Below, piece by piece: positions 52,708 to 60,333 of a DNA stretch of 64,000 bases. A model generated the notes under the pieces. That model did not search any database and was not told the DNA's origin. It worked only from the letters and a program-made list of their open reading frames with translations. Each line of letters opens with the position of its first letter. Position 1 is the first letter of the stretch. Where the stretch lies: positions 124,001 through 188,000 of the forward strand of contig JAKFFI010000017.1 of assembly GCA_036677085.1 (NCBI GenBank), in the 5' to 3' direction. The translations under genes and the position numbers were made by a program. This stretch comes from JAGPUQ01 sp036677085. GTDB taxonomy: Bacteria; Pseudomonadota; Gammaproteobacteria; Pseudomonadales; Porticoccaceae.

Positions 52708-53349
52708 TTACCCAGCCCCCTCAATCACGCCGCAAGTGCGCCGAAACAGCCGGCAACAGACGTCTCCGGAACACTTTTCGCGGTGTAGATGCCAGTTTGG
52801 CGGCAACTCCGGAATGGCCTGTCCGCGTGCGGTTTCGACATAAATCCACGCCGGCGCGACCAGTACTCCGGAGGCTTCGAGCGCCGGTATCGCACGCCGC
52901 AGCAGGTCACTTGCAAACGGCGGGTCGAGAAAGACGATGGTGTACGGATCGGACGATGGCGATCGTCGCGCCAGCCAGGCCAGGGCATCGGTGTTGATCA
53001 CCTCTACCCTATCGGCTTCCAGCCGCGCGCAGTTATTGCGCAATGCCTGCGCCGCCGCGGCACTGGATTCGATCAGGCTGACCAGCGCCGCACCCCTGGA
53101 AGCCGCTTCCAGGCCCAATGCGCCGGAACCGGCAAACAGATCCAGGCAGCGGGCATCCGGCAGCAGCGGCTGCAACCAGCTGAACAGGGTCTCGCGCAGG
53201 CGATCGCCCGTGGGGCGCAATCCCGGCTGCGCCGGAAACACGACCTTCCGGCCGCGCCAGCGCCCGGCGATGATGCGGACGACACCGGTGTCGTCGCGGG
53301 CAGGGCCGCCCGATCTGCCGCCCGATCTGCCGCGAAAGTGCTGCGGCAC
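52708..53349 (-). CDS. rsmD: 16S rRNA (guanine-966-N2)-methyltransferase
   Basis: This 213-residue SAM-dependent methyltransferase modifies G966 of 16S rRNA. Motifs: RIIAGRWRGRKVVFP, RPTGDRLRETLFSWL, the SAM loop LDLFAGSGALGLEA and catalytic DPPF. The likely start is GTG 53349, with GGAG 7 nt upstream. The N-terminus carries a repeated RSGGRSGG encoded by a 12-bp tandem repeat. Divergent from ftsY. Confidence 0.94.
   Translation of the reverse strand: MPQHFRGRSGGRSGGPARDDTGVVRIIAGRWRGRKVVFPAQPGLRPTGDRLRETLFSWLQPLLPDARCLDLFAGSGALGLEAASRGAALVSLIESSAAAAQALRNNCARLEADRVEVINTDALAWLARRSPSSDPYTIVFLDPPFASDLLRRAIPALEASGVLVAPAWIYVETARGQAIPELPPNWHLHREKCSGDVCCRLFRRTCGVIEGAG
53306..53329. repeat. 12-bp exact tandem repeat in the rsmD 5' end
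   Basis: CCGCCCGATCTG occurs twice in a row (53306-53317, 53318-53329) and encodes the duplicated Arg-Ser-Gly-Gly in RsmD. Confidence 0.85.
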
Positions 53350-53414
53350 GCGCGTGCTCCTGGCTCGGTGGGGAGTGGTAGCATACACGGCCCCCATTCC
53401 AGCCGCCCAAACTC

Positions 53415-54566
53415 ATGACAAGCGACGAAACCGCAGCGCAAAAACCGTCGGATCGTGGCGGTCTGTTTGGGCTGTTTCGCCGCCGCAAGGCGCACGAGGA
53501 AGCTTCAGTTCCGCCGTCGGCGCCAGCATCGGCTCCGCAGCCGAACGTTGCGGAGCCGACTGCCGTGGCGGTCGAGACCGGCTTGGCGGTGCCCGCGGTG
53601 GTGATCGAAAAACCCGCGCCAGGCGCAGCGCCGGCACAAGTCGAGGAACCCGCGCGGCGCGGGCTGTTCCGGCGCGCCCTGGCCCGCACCGGCGCGGGGC
53701 TGGGCAATCTGCTGCTCGGCCGCAAGGCCATCGACGCCGAGCTGTATGAAGAGCTCGAAACCAGTCTATTGATGGCCGACATGGGCGTCGAAACCGCCAA
53801 CGCGGTGATCGCCGAACTCACCGCGCGGGTCAAGCGGCGCAACCTGAGCGACGCCCAGGCGCTGCGCGGCGAGCTGCGGACGCTGCTGATGGAGCTGCTC
53901 GAACCCTGTCAGCGGCCGCTGGTGATCGACCATCAGAAACCCTTTGTGATACTGGTGGTCGGCGTCAATGGCGTCGGCAAGACCACCACCATCGGCAAGC
54001 TGGCGCACCGCCTGCAATCCGAGGGTCGCACGCTGATGCTCGCCGCCGGCGACACCTTCCGTGCCGCCGCAGTGGAACAGTTGCAGGCCTGGGGTGATCG
54101 CAATCGCGTGCCAGTGGTTTCCCAGGGCACGGGCGCCGACAGCGCCTCCGTTATTTTCGACGCCATTCAGTCGGCCCAGGCGCGGCAGCTGGATGTGGTG
54201 ATCGCCGATACCGCCGGGCGTCTGCATACCAAGGACAATCTCATGGCGGAATTGACCAAGGTGCGCCGGGTGATGGCCAAGCTCGACCCCGACGCGCCCC
54301 ACGAAACCCTGCTGGTGCTGGATGCCGGCACCGGACAGAACGCTGTGGTCCAGATGCGCCAGTTCAGCGCCGCCGTCGCGGTGACCGGAATCGCGCTCAC
54401 CAAGCTGGATGGCACCGCCAAAGGCGGGGTGATTTTTGCGCTGTGCCGGGAGTTCGGCGTGCCCATTCGCTATGTGGGTCTGGGCGAAGGTATCGACGAC
54501 CTGCAACCGTTCGATGCCGAACTCTTTGTCGACGCGCTGCTTGCGACCGAGGACAACGTCGGCTAG
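53415..54566 (+). CDS. ftsY: Signal recognition particle receptor FtsY
   Basis: This 383-residue GTPase docks SRP-ribosome complexes at the membrane. A charged, Ala/Pro-rich A domain (1 to about 80) precedes the N domain and the G domain: GVNGVGKTTTIGKLA (P-loop), DTFRAAAVEQLQAW, DTAGRLHTKDNLM and TKLDGTAKGGVI. The A domain is short compared with E. coli. It is followed directly (0 bp) by ftsE, as in E. coli ftsYEX. Confidence 0.97.
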   Translation: MTSDETAAQKPSDRGGLFGLFRRRKAHEEASVPPSAPASAPQPNVAEPTAVAVETGLAVPAVVIEKPAPGAAPAQVEEPARRGLFRRALARTGAGLGNLLLGRKAIDAELYEELETSLLMADMGVETANAVIAELTARVKRRNLSDAQALRGELRTLLMELLEPCQRPLVIDHQKPFVILVVGVNGVGKTTTIGKLAHRLQSEGRTLMLAAGDTFRAAAVEQLQAWGDRNRVPVVSQGTGADSASVIFDAIQSAQARQLDVVIADTAGRLHTKDNLMAELTKVRRVMAKLDPDAPHETLLVLDAGTGQNAVVQMRQFSAAVAVTGIALTKLDGTAKGGVIFALCREFGVPIRYVGLGEGIDDLQPFDAELFVDALLATEDNVG

Positions 54567-55244
54567 ATGATCCGGTTCGATCAGGTCTGTAAACGTTATC
54601 CCGGCGGCCATGATGCTCTGACCGGGGTGAGTTTCGCGCTGGGCGTCGGTGAATTTGCCTTCCTCACCGGCCATTCCGGCGCCGGCAAGAGCTCATTGCT
54701 GCGCCTGATCATGCTGCTGGAGCAACCGACCCAGGGCCAGATACTGATCAACGGCCGCAGCCTCGGACGTCTGCACCGCAGCCAGATCCCCCATTACCGC
54801 CGCAACATCGGGGTCGTGTTTCAGAACCACCATCTGCTGCTCGATCGCAGCGTTCACGACAATGTCGCCCTGCCGCTGCGGGTGTCCGGCTATCGCGCGA
54901 GCGACGTCGCGCGGCGGGTGCGCGCCGCACTCGACAAGGTGGGCTTGCTGGATCGGGAGCACCACAAGCCGCTCGAGTTGTCGAGCGGGGAACAGCAGCG
55001 CGTGGGCATCGCGCGCGCCGTGGTGCACACGCCCCGCATCCTGCTGGCGGACGAGCCCACCGGCAATCTCGACCCCGAGCTGTCCATGGAAATCATGCAG
55101 TTGTTTCGCGATTTCAGCGATCTCGGCGTGACCGTGCTGATTGCGACCCACGCTGTCGGCCTCATCGAGGCGCTGGGGCGGCGGCAGTTGCAACTCAGGA
55201 ACGGCCGCCTGATCGCCGGGGGTGACGCTGATGCCGCGGACTGA
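54567..55244 (+). CDS. ftsE: Cell division ATP-binding protein FtsE
   Basis: This 225-residue ABC ATPase pairs with FtsX to control septal peptidoglycan hydrolases. Walker A GHSGAGKSSLL, signature LSSGEQQRVGIARA, Walker B ILLADEPTGNLDP and the switch His in ATHAV are intact. The ATG abuts the ftsY stop. The 3' end overlaps ftsX by 14 bp. Confidence 0.97.
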   Translation: MIRFDQVCKRYPGGHDALTGVSFALGVGEFAFLTGHSGAGKSSLLRLIMLLEQPTQGQILINGRSLGRLHRSQIPHYRRNIGVVFQNHHLLLDRSVHDNVALPLRVSGYRASDVARRVRAALDKVGLLDREHHKPLELSSGEQQRVGIARAVVHTPRILLADEPTGNLDPELSMEIMQLFRDFSDLGVTVLIATHAVGLIEALGRRQLQLRNGRLIAGGDADAAD

Positions 55245-56250
55245 CCGGGGGCCGGCGCGCGCTACCCGTCCGGTGCCCCAAAGCGGGACCCGAACCCCGC
55301 GGCCCGGGGCCAGCGCGCGCCGCCTGAGCCTTGGCGATCGGTTCGTGGCCGGGGTGCGTCACCACCGCGAAACAGCGGCGCAGAGTTTTATCCGACTCGC
55401 GGCCGCGCCGGTGCAAAGCCTGATGACGGTGTTGGTCATCGCGATTGCGCTGGCGCTTCCGACCAGTCTCTATCTGGTGGTGGCAAGCGTGCAACAGCTT
55501 GCCGGGGGGCTGGATGCGGGCAACCGCCTCACCCTCTATTTGCACCTGGATGCGACTCCCAAGGCAATTGATGAGCTCCTCGCACAACTGCGGGAACATG
55601 GGGGGGTGAACGCCGTGCAGTTCATTTCCGCGGAACAGGGCCTCACCGAATTCAAGGCGAGTTCGGGCTTCGGCGATGTTCTGGATCTGCTGGACCATAA
55701 CCCCCTGCCGCCCGTGGTAGTGGTGACGGCGCGGGATCAGCCCGGCGCCGCTGCGCTGACTGCTCTGGCGGACGCATTTGCGAAACTGCCGTCGGTGGAG
55801 GCGGTGCAGATCGATACCCAGTGGGTCGCACGGGCAAATGCCATCGCCACTATCGGCCGGCAAGCCGCCCTGGCGCTGGCGACCGTGCTCGCTCTGGGCG
55901 TATTGTTGATCGTGGGAAATACCATCCGGCTGGCCATCGAAAACTGCCGCGAGGAAATTCTGGTGGTCAAACTGGTCGGCGGCACCGATGCCTTTGCGCG
56001 CCGGCCGTTCCTCTACATGGGGTTCTGGTACGGCCTGGGCGGCGGAATTCTGTCCTGCATCATGGTCGCTGCCGGTCGTTGGTGGCTGCATTATCCGGTG
56101 GATCGACTCGCCGCTCTGTACCAGAGCCAATGGGGCTTGGCGCGGCTGGGTGTGGTGGAGTCGCTCGCGCTGGCGATCGCCGCCGGTGCGCTCGGCGCCC
56201 TGGGCGCCCGGCTCGCGGCTGGCCTCCAGATGAGAGAAATAGAGCCTTGA
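55231..56250 (+). CDS. ftsX: Cell division protein FtsX
   Basis: This 339-residue inner-membrane permease-like partner of FtsE has a Pro/Arg-rich cytoplasmic N-terminus (about 45 residues), one transmembrane helix (about 60-82), a periplasmic domain and three C-terminal helices with the FtsX signature KLVGGTDAFARRPFLYMG. I chose ATG 55231, with a G-rich Shine-Dalgarno about 6 nt upstream; GTG 55222 is an alternative. It is the last gene of ftsYEX. Confidence 0.95.
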   Translation: MPRTDRGPARATRPVPQSGTRTPRPGASARRLSLGDRFVAGVRHHRETAAQSFIRLAAAPVQSLMTVLVIAIALALPTSLYLVVASVQQLAGGLDAGNRLTLYLHLDATPKAIDELLAQLREHGGVNAVQFISAEQGLTEFKASSGFGDVLDLLDHNPLPPVVVVTARDQPGAAALTALADAFAKLPSVEAVQIDTQWVARANAIATIGRQAALALATVLALGVLLIVGNTIRLAIENCREEILVVKLVGGTDAFARRPFLYMGFWYGLGGGILSCIMVAAGRWWLHYPVDRLAALYQSQWGLARLGVVESLALAIAAGALGALGARLAAGLQMREIEP

Positions 56251-56276
56251 TTTATAAGGATAAACAAAACAGCCTT

Positions 56277-56320
56277 GAACTTTCATTGGCGATTGCCGTC
56301 CAATTTTCCAGTGTTAGAAT
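56277..56320 (+). promoter_or_regulatory. rpoH promoter region: candidate sigma-E and sigma-70 elements
   Basis: GAACTT at 56277-56282 followed after 16 nt by TCCAA at 56299-56303 resembles a sigma-E promoter; the E. coli rpoH gene has one with the same -35 and spacing. Overlapping it, TTGCCG at 56293-56298 and TAGAAT at 56315-56320 (16-nt spacer) form a sigma-70 promoter whose -10 lies 26 nt before the rpoH start. Confidence 0.5.
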
Positions 56321-56346
56321 ACCCCCCCTGAATTCGCGAGGCCGTC

Positions 56347-57207
56347 ATGGGTAAAAGTCTGCAAGTTGTGAATCCGCTGATCCCGGGCGGCAATATCGCC
56401 GCGTATGTGAATAGCGTGAGCGCGATTGCGGTGCTGTCCGCGGAGCAGGAGCGCGAACTGGCCGAACGGCTGTATCACCACAACGATCTGGATGCCGCGC
56501 GGGATCTGGTGTTGTCGCACTTGCGGTTCGTGGTCCATATCGCGCGCTCCTATTCCGGCTACGGCCTGCCGCTGGCGGATATCGTCCAGGAAGGCAACGT
56601 CGGCCTGATGAAGGCAGTCAAGCGTTTCGACCCCAGCAAGGGTGTGCGCCTGATCTCCTTTGCGGTGCACTGGATCAAGGCCGAAATCCACGAATACGTC
56701 CTGCGCAACTGGCGCATCGTCAAGGTCGCCACCACCAAAGCGCAGCGCAAGCTGTTCTTCAACCTGCGCGGCAGCAAGAAGCGTCTGGGCTGGCTCAACA
56801 ACGAAGAAGCTGCCGCTGTGGCCGCGGACCTCGGTGTCGAGATCAAGCAGGTACGCGAGATGGAGCAGCGGCTGTCCGCGCGCGACGCAGCGTTTGATCT
56901 GTCCGTCGATGAGGACGAAGACTCCGCCTATCTGGTGCCCGCGCAGTACCTTGAAGACCCCAGCGGCGACCCCGCCCGGCAACTCGAACAGTCCGACTGG
57001 GAAGAGGTTCACTACGGTCGGCTGAATGCCGCGGTAGCCGGGCTGGACGAACGCAGTCGCGACATCATCCAGCAGCGCTGGTTGAGCGACGAAAAAGTCA
57101 CGCTGCACGACCTTGCGGCCAAATACGCGGTTTCGGCCGAGCGGATTCGGCAGCTTGAGCAGAGCGCGATGAAAAAAGTGCGCGGACTGATCGAACCCCA
57201 AACCTGA
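56347..57207 (+). CDS. rpoH: RNA polymerase heat-shock sigma factor RpoH
   Basis: This 286-residue sigma-32 directs RNA polymerase to heat-shock promoters. Region 2 (DLVLSHLRFVVHIARSYSG, RFDPSKGVRLISFAVHWIKA), the RpoH box QRKLFFNLR (near residue 135) and region 4 (RSRDIIQQRWLSDEKVTLHDLA and an HTH ending ERIRQLEQSAM) are intact. GCGAGG 5 nt upstream supports ATG 56347. It follows ftsX after 96 bp with its own promoters and ends at a strong terminator. Confidence 0.97.
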   Translation: MGKSLQVVNPLIPGGNIAAYVNSVSAIAVLSAEQERELAERLYHHNDLDAARDLVLSHLRFVVHIARSYSGYGLPLADIVQEGNVGLMKAVKRFDPSKGVRLISFAVHWIKAEIHEYVLRNWRIVKVATTKAQRKLFFNLRGSKKRLGWLNNEEAAAVAADLGVEIKQVREMEQRLSARDAAFDLSVDEDEDSAYLVPAQYLEDPSGDPARQLEQSDWEEVHYGRLNAAVAGLDERSRDIIQQRWLSDEKVTLHDLAAKYAVSAERIRQLEQSAMKKVRGLIEPQT

Positions 57208-57228
57208 TGCCGCCGTGCCGCCCGCACG

Positions 57229-57256
57229 AAAAAGCCGCGCCGGGCGCGGCTTTTTT
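57229..57256 (+). terminator. Intrinsic terminator of rpoH
   Basis: A 12-bp stem (57229-57240 with 57244-57255) closed by a tiny loop has a GC core and flanking A5/T6, and lies 21 bp after the rpoH stop. Confidence 0.9.
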
Positions 57257-57328
57257 ATTTCCGACCCGGACCGGTTCATTTCCGATCCGCGCCCATTTTG
57301 TTTCGGTCTGTATCTGCGAGAGATCATC

Positions 57329-57715
57329 GTGAATCCAGGAATATTTTTGTCCGCGGCGCTCAGCGGTTTCCTGACGGTGTCGCTGGGCGCCTTCGGTGCC
57401 CACGCCCTGAAGCATTCCCTGACGCCCGCGGAGCTCTCGATCTGGCAGACGGCCGTTCACTATCAGATGTTTCATACCGCGGCGTTGCTGGTACTGGGTC
57501 TGCTGCCCGCCGCGCGGCAACTGCGAACGCTGCGCCTGGCAGGCTGGTGCCTGAACGGCGGGATCCTCCTGTTTTCCGGCAGTCTGTATTTGCTGGCGGT
57601 CACGGGGCGGACCTGGCTTGGCGCCATCACCCCGCTCGGCGGCCTGCTCTTCCTCCTGGGCTGGGGCACGCTGGCCTGCCATGCCGCGCACTGCTGGCGG
57701 GAGGCGCGACAGTGA
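57329..57715 (+). CDS. DUF423 family membrane protein (YgdD-like)
   Basis: This 128-residue protein has four predicted transmembrane helices and the DUF423 signatures LSGFLTVSLGAFGAHALK, WQTAVHYQMFHTAALL and GGILLFSGSLYLLAVTG. The family's function is unknown. GTG 57329 places the first helix at the N-terminus, with GAGAG 6 nt upstream; the frame upstream runs through the rpoH terminator. Its stop overlaps the trmB GTG (GTGA). Confidence 0.9.
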   Translation: MNPGIFLSAALSGFLTVSLGAFGAHALKHSLTPAELSIWQTAVHYQMFHTAALLVLGLLPAARQLRTLRLAGWCLNGGILLFSGSLYLLAVTGRTWLGAITPLGGLLFLLGWGTLACHAAHCWREARQ

Positions 57716-58419
57716 GCGGCAACGACCTATCCAGCATTCTCCCCGAACGCCGGGAGCGGGCGATCCGCAGCTATGTGGTGCGTGCCGGACGCATGACGGA
57801 CGCGCAGCGTCGTGGCCTGGACGAAGACTGGCCGAACTGCCGGTTGCGCCTCGCGGATGGCCGGGTGAACTGGCCCGACGTATTCGGACGACACGGCCCG
57901 GTGGTGCTGGAAATCGGCTTTGGCATGGGCGACTCCCTGCTCGCCATGGCCGAAGCCGCCCCGGAGACCGATTTTGTCGGCGTCGAGGTGCATCCGCCCG
58001 GCGCCGGGCGCCTGGCGCATGGCGCGGCGCAACGGGGGCTGAAAAACCTGCGCATCTACCTCGCGGATGCCGAGGATGTGCTGGACGAATGTGTTCCGGA
58101 CGCGAGTCTGGCGCGGATTCAGATCTATTTTCCCGATCCCTGGCCCAAGAAAAAGCATCACAAGCGGCGTTTGGTGCAGCCATCCCTGGTGCGCCGGCTG
58201 CGCGCCAAGCTCGCGCCCGAGGGTCTGCTGCATCTGGCCACCGACTGGGAGCCTTACGCGGAACACATGCTCGAGGTACTCAGCGCCGACCCTGGCCTGG
58301 TGAATCTGGGCACGCCCTTTGTGGAGCGTCCGGCGTTTCGCCCCGCCACCAAATTCGAGCGCCGTGGTGAACGCCTCGGCCATCGGGTGCTGGACCTGTT
58401 GTTTCGTCGCAGCGATTGA
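57712..58419 (+). CDS. trmB: tRNA (guanine-46-N7)-methyltransferase
   Basis: This 235-residue SAM enzyme makes m7G46 in tRNA. Motifs: RSYVVRAGRMT, LEIGFGMGDSLLAMA (SAM), GVEVHPPG and IYFPDPWPKKKHHKRRLV. GTG 57712 overlaps the DUF423 stop and has GGGAGG 7 nt upstream. Confidence 0.96.
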   Translation: MSGNDLSSILPERRERAIRSYVVRAGRMTDAQRRGLDEDWPNCRLRLADGRVNWPDVFGRHGPVVLEIGFGMGDSLLAMAEAAPETDFVGVEVHPPGAGRLAHGAAQRGLKNLRIYLADAEDVLDECVPDASLARIQIYFPDPWPKKKHHKRRLVQPSLVRRLRAKLAPEGLLHLATDWEPYAEHMLEVLSADPGLVNLGTPFVERPAFRPATKFERRGERLGHRVLDLLFRRSD

Positions 58420-58425
58420 TCGGCG

Positions 58426-58908
58426 ATGGGCGGAGCCTTGGCGGACGAATTCTGGGCGTTTTCCCTCGCACTCTATTCCCGGCCCCGGGTCGCCGAATAC
58501 TGTCTGCGACTCCAGGACTACGCCGGCGCCAACGTCAACCTACTGTTGTTCTGCTGCTGGACCGGCAGGCGCGGCATTGCGCTGGACGCTCAGGGCCTGG
58601 CGGCGGCAGCGGCAACGATCGAAGACTGGCAAGTCCGGGTGCTGCTGCCACTGCGCGCACGGCGGCGCTCGGTGGGCATTGCCGCGCCCGAAAAACAGCG
58701 CCTGCTGACCGAGGAACTGAGCGCCGAACGACGTGAACAGGCGCTGTTGGTGCAATGGCTGGAGGATTGCGGGTTGGCTCGCCCGGGTTCGGCACACGAC
58801 GGCGACACGTGCGCGCGGGTGAATCTGACCCGCTACTGCGCAACGCTGGGCGTGGCGCTCGAACACGATAATCCGCTGTTGATCGACGCGCCACACGATA
58901 GCGGCTGA
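58426..58908 (+). CDS. TIGR02444 family protein
   Basis: This 160-residue soluble protein resembles the uncharacterised TIGR02444 family of gammaproteobacteria: FWAFSLALYSRPRVAEYCLRLQD, ANVNLLLFCCW and the helical C-terminus. No function is known. It lies 6 bp downstream of trmB in the same direction. ATG 58426 is the natural start, with MGGALADEFW at the N-terminus. Confidence 0.85.
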   Translation: MGGALADEFWAFSLALYSRPRVAEYCLRLQDYAGANVNLLLFCCWTGRRGIALDAQGLAAAAATIEDWQVRVLLPLRARRRSVGIAAPEKQRLLTEELSAERREQALLVQWLEDCGLARPGSAHDGDTCARVNLTRYCATLGVALEHDNPLLIDAPHDSG

Positions 58909-59052
58909 ATTGGGGCCAGCCCGGGGCAACAAAGACAGGCTCGCTGGCCAGCCCCGGCAACTCGGGGAACCCAGGTCGCGGCAACGGGAGTCCGGCGGCG
59001 CAAGAGAAATCCCCTGTTTTCCTCCAGGAAACCCCTGATCAATGCCCTCGAT

Positions 59053-59087
59053 CCTTCGACAGAGCCCCCCATGAGCTCTGTCGAAGG
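59053..59087. repeat. Palindromic intergenic hairpin
   Basis: CCTTCGACAGAGC at 59053-59065 is the exact reverse complement of 59075-59087, separated by 9 nt. It lies between convergent genes (58426-58908 and 59107-59325) and could end transcription from both sides. The CCTTCGACAG core resembles a dispersed intergenic repeat common in proteobacterial genomes. Confidence 0.75.
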
Positions 59088-59106
59088 GTCATGGAATCAG
59101 ATCAGC

Positions 59107-59325
59107 CTAGCTTTTCCTGCCCACGACCAGCAGGAGTCCGCCCACAAGGATCGCTCCCACACCAGCCCATACCGGGACATTGACCTGCTCTTTTTCGTCC
59201 ACCGACAAATGTAACGGGCCTACGTCGGCCGTGTGTCTCTCCTTGGTGTAGCTGAAGCCGCCATAGGCGAGCCCCAGAGCACCGGCAACGATCAGCAGGA
59301 TCCCTGCAATCCTTTGTACATTCAT
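59107..59325 (-). CDS. Small two-helix membrane protein
   Basis: This 72-residue protein has two transmembrane helices (about 6-23 and 51-68) around a hydrophilic loop (YTKERHTADVGPLHLSV). Similar small stress-associated membrane proteins are widespread in beta- and gammaproteobacteria, but I cannot name the family with certainty. It is 73 bp downstream of another tiny membrane ORF in the same direction. Confidence 0.75.
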   Translation of the reverse strand: MNVQRIAGILLIVAGALGLAYGGFSYTKERHTADVGPLHLSVDEKEQVNVPVWAGVGAILVGGLLLVVGRKS

Positions 59326-59398
59326 CTTGTCTTCCCCTTGCAGTAACGGCCGAGCCCCGATTCGGGAGGCCCTTCCCGTGGAGCTCGATTCGGAAAGG

Positions 59399-59545
59399 TC
59401 AGAGCCTCCTGCCTTGAATGACCCGGATCAGAATGACTATAACGGCTACGACCAGCAGCAGGTGGATTAAACCGCCCATGGTGTAGGAAGATACCAGCCC
59501 CAACGCCCACAGGATCAGCAAAATTATCGCGATCGTTTCAAGCAT
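59399..59545 (-). CDS. lmo0937 family 48-residue membrane protein
   Basis: This 48-residue protein (MLETIAIILLILWALGLVSS at the start, ending IRVIQGRRL) has two hydrophobic helices separated by YTMGGLIH, the pattern of the lmo0937/DUF5670 family found across bacteria. GGGG lies 7 nt upstream of ATG 59545. The gene is too short for standard ORF lists. The family's role is unknown; it is often stress-induced. Confidence 0.8.
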   Translation of the reverse strand: MLETIAIILLILWALGLVSSYTMGGLIHLLLVVAVIVILIRVIQGRRL

Positions 59546-60022
59546 GTCCGTGCCCCTGTTTCTGTCTGAACGGGCTTTGATGCTAGCACACTAAACGTGG
59601 CGGCGACGTTGAGTCGGGACGGATGTGGAACCGCAGCTGGGCCCCTGGGCGGAACTGCTCGTCTGGTTCCTGTTTCCGGCCAGCTTTTTCTACAACGGCA
59701 TTGTGTGGAAGGACGTGCTGGCGGCGTATCTGGCCGCACTGGCGTTCCTGCTGGTAATCCCCGGTGGCCGGTCACCTCCCCACGCCGGGTTAGAACGTCA
59801 GCAGCAGGGCAACACTCAGCCAGATGCCGAGGGTGAGCGTTCGGTCGAGACTACATCGCGGATCCATTGCAACATCTCCCTCGTGGCGGCCGGTTCGATC
59901 GTCGGTCTCGCCTTCAACTCCAGCGCGCCAAGGCTACGGGTATTTGACAACCGCCGGCAAGCGCAACGCCAATTGGCCAATTTCGCGCCCACCAGCGCAA
60001 TAGTTGCGTCGCGCGATGAATT
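59546..60022. other. 477 bp without a firmly supported gene
   Basis: The plus strand has a hydrophobic frame from GTG 59625 (ELLVWFLFPASFFYNGIVW, then VLAAYLAALAFLLVIPGG) that looks like two membrane helices, but it degrades into non-protein-like sequence after about residue 50. The minus strand has a 25-residue ORF at 59790-59867. No RNA gene is evident. The stretch may be decaying DNA at the edge of the accessory region. Confidence 0.4.
59790..59867 (-). CDS. Possible 25-residue membrane microprotein
   Basis: ATG 59867 is preceded at 8 nt by GGGAG and opens a 25-residue frame ending in a single hydrophobic helix (LTLGIWLSVALLLTF). The ribosome site and helix are suggestive, but the size makes chance hard to exclude. 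Confidence 0.25.
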   Translation of the reverse strand: MDPRCSLDRTLTLGIWLSVALLLTF

Positions 60023-60133
60023 CTATTGATTGGTACGAATAACCACCGACTTGCAGGTAATAACCAGGCAGCAATGTTTATAGCGCTTGCTACTGCCGCA
60101 GGGACAGGGGAAATTTCCATTTATTGGAACCAT
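60023..60133 (-). CDS. 36-residue SEC-C motif ORF
   Basis: ATG 60133 opens a 36-residue frame with NFPCPCGSSKRYKHCC at residues 7-22, the SEC-C zinc-binding motif (CxC...CC) found at the C-terminus of SecA and many other proteins. An in-frame TAG six codons upstream and the stop at 60023 delimit it. A GGAG lies 12 nt upstream, slightly far. It could be a stand-alone zinc microprotein or the last exon-like remnant of a longer decayed gene. Confidence 0.6.
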   Translation of the reverse strand: MVPINGNFPCPCGSSKRYKHCCLVITCKSVVIRTNQ

Positions 60134-60333
60134 ACGAGCAACTTGCTCCTACCTCGTGATTCCCTGCTCGGTGTTATAACTCGCGTGGAGCCGTTTATCT
60201 GAAAAGCCTTCCCGGATTCATGCGTCGGACTCGGGCGGATCAAAAGTACCTTATCCCGGAAAACACTACCCAACAAGGCCGTCCGCAGGAGTTGAATGGC
60301 TGATCAGGGCCTTCCAAAAATCTACCTTGCATT

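Noticed and set aside
59625..60029. 134-residue plus-strand frame with two hydrophobic stretches
   Set aside because: The second half is a shadow of minus-strand sequence and the frame runs into the SEC-C ORF; kept only as a note in the regional description.
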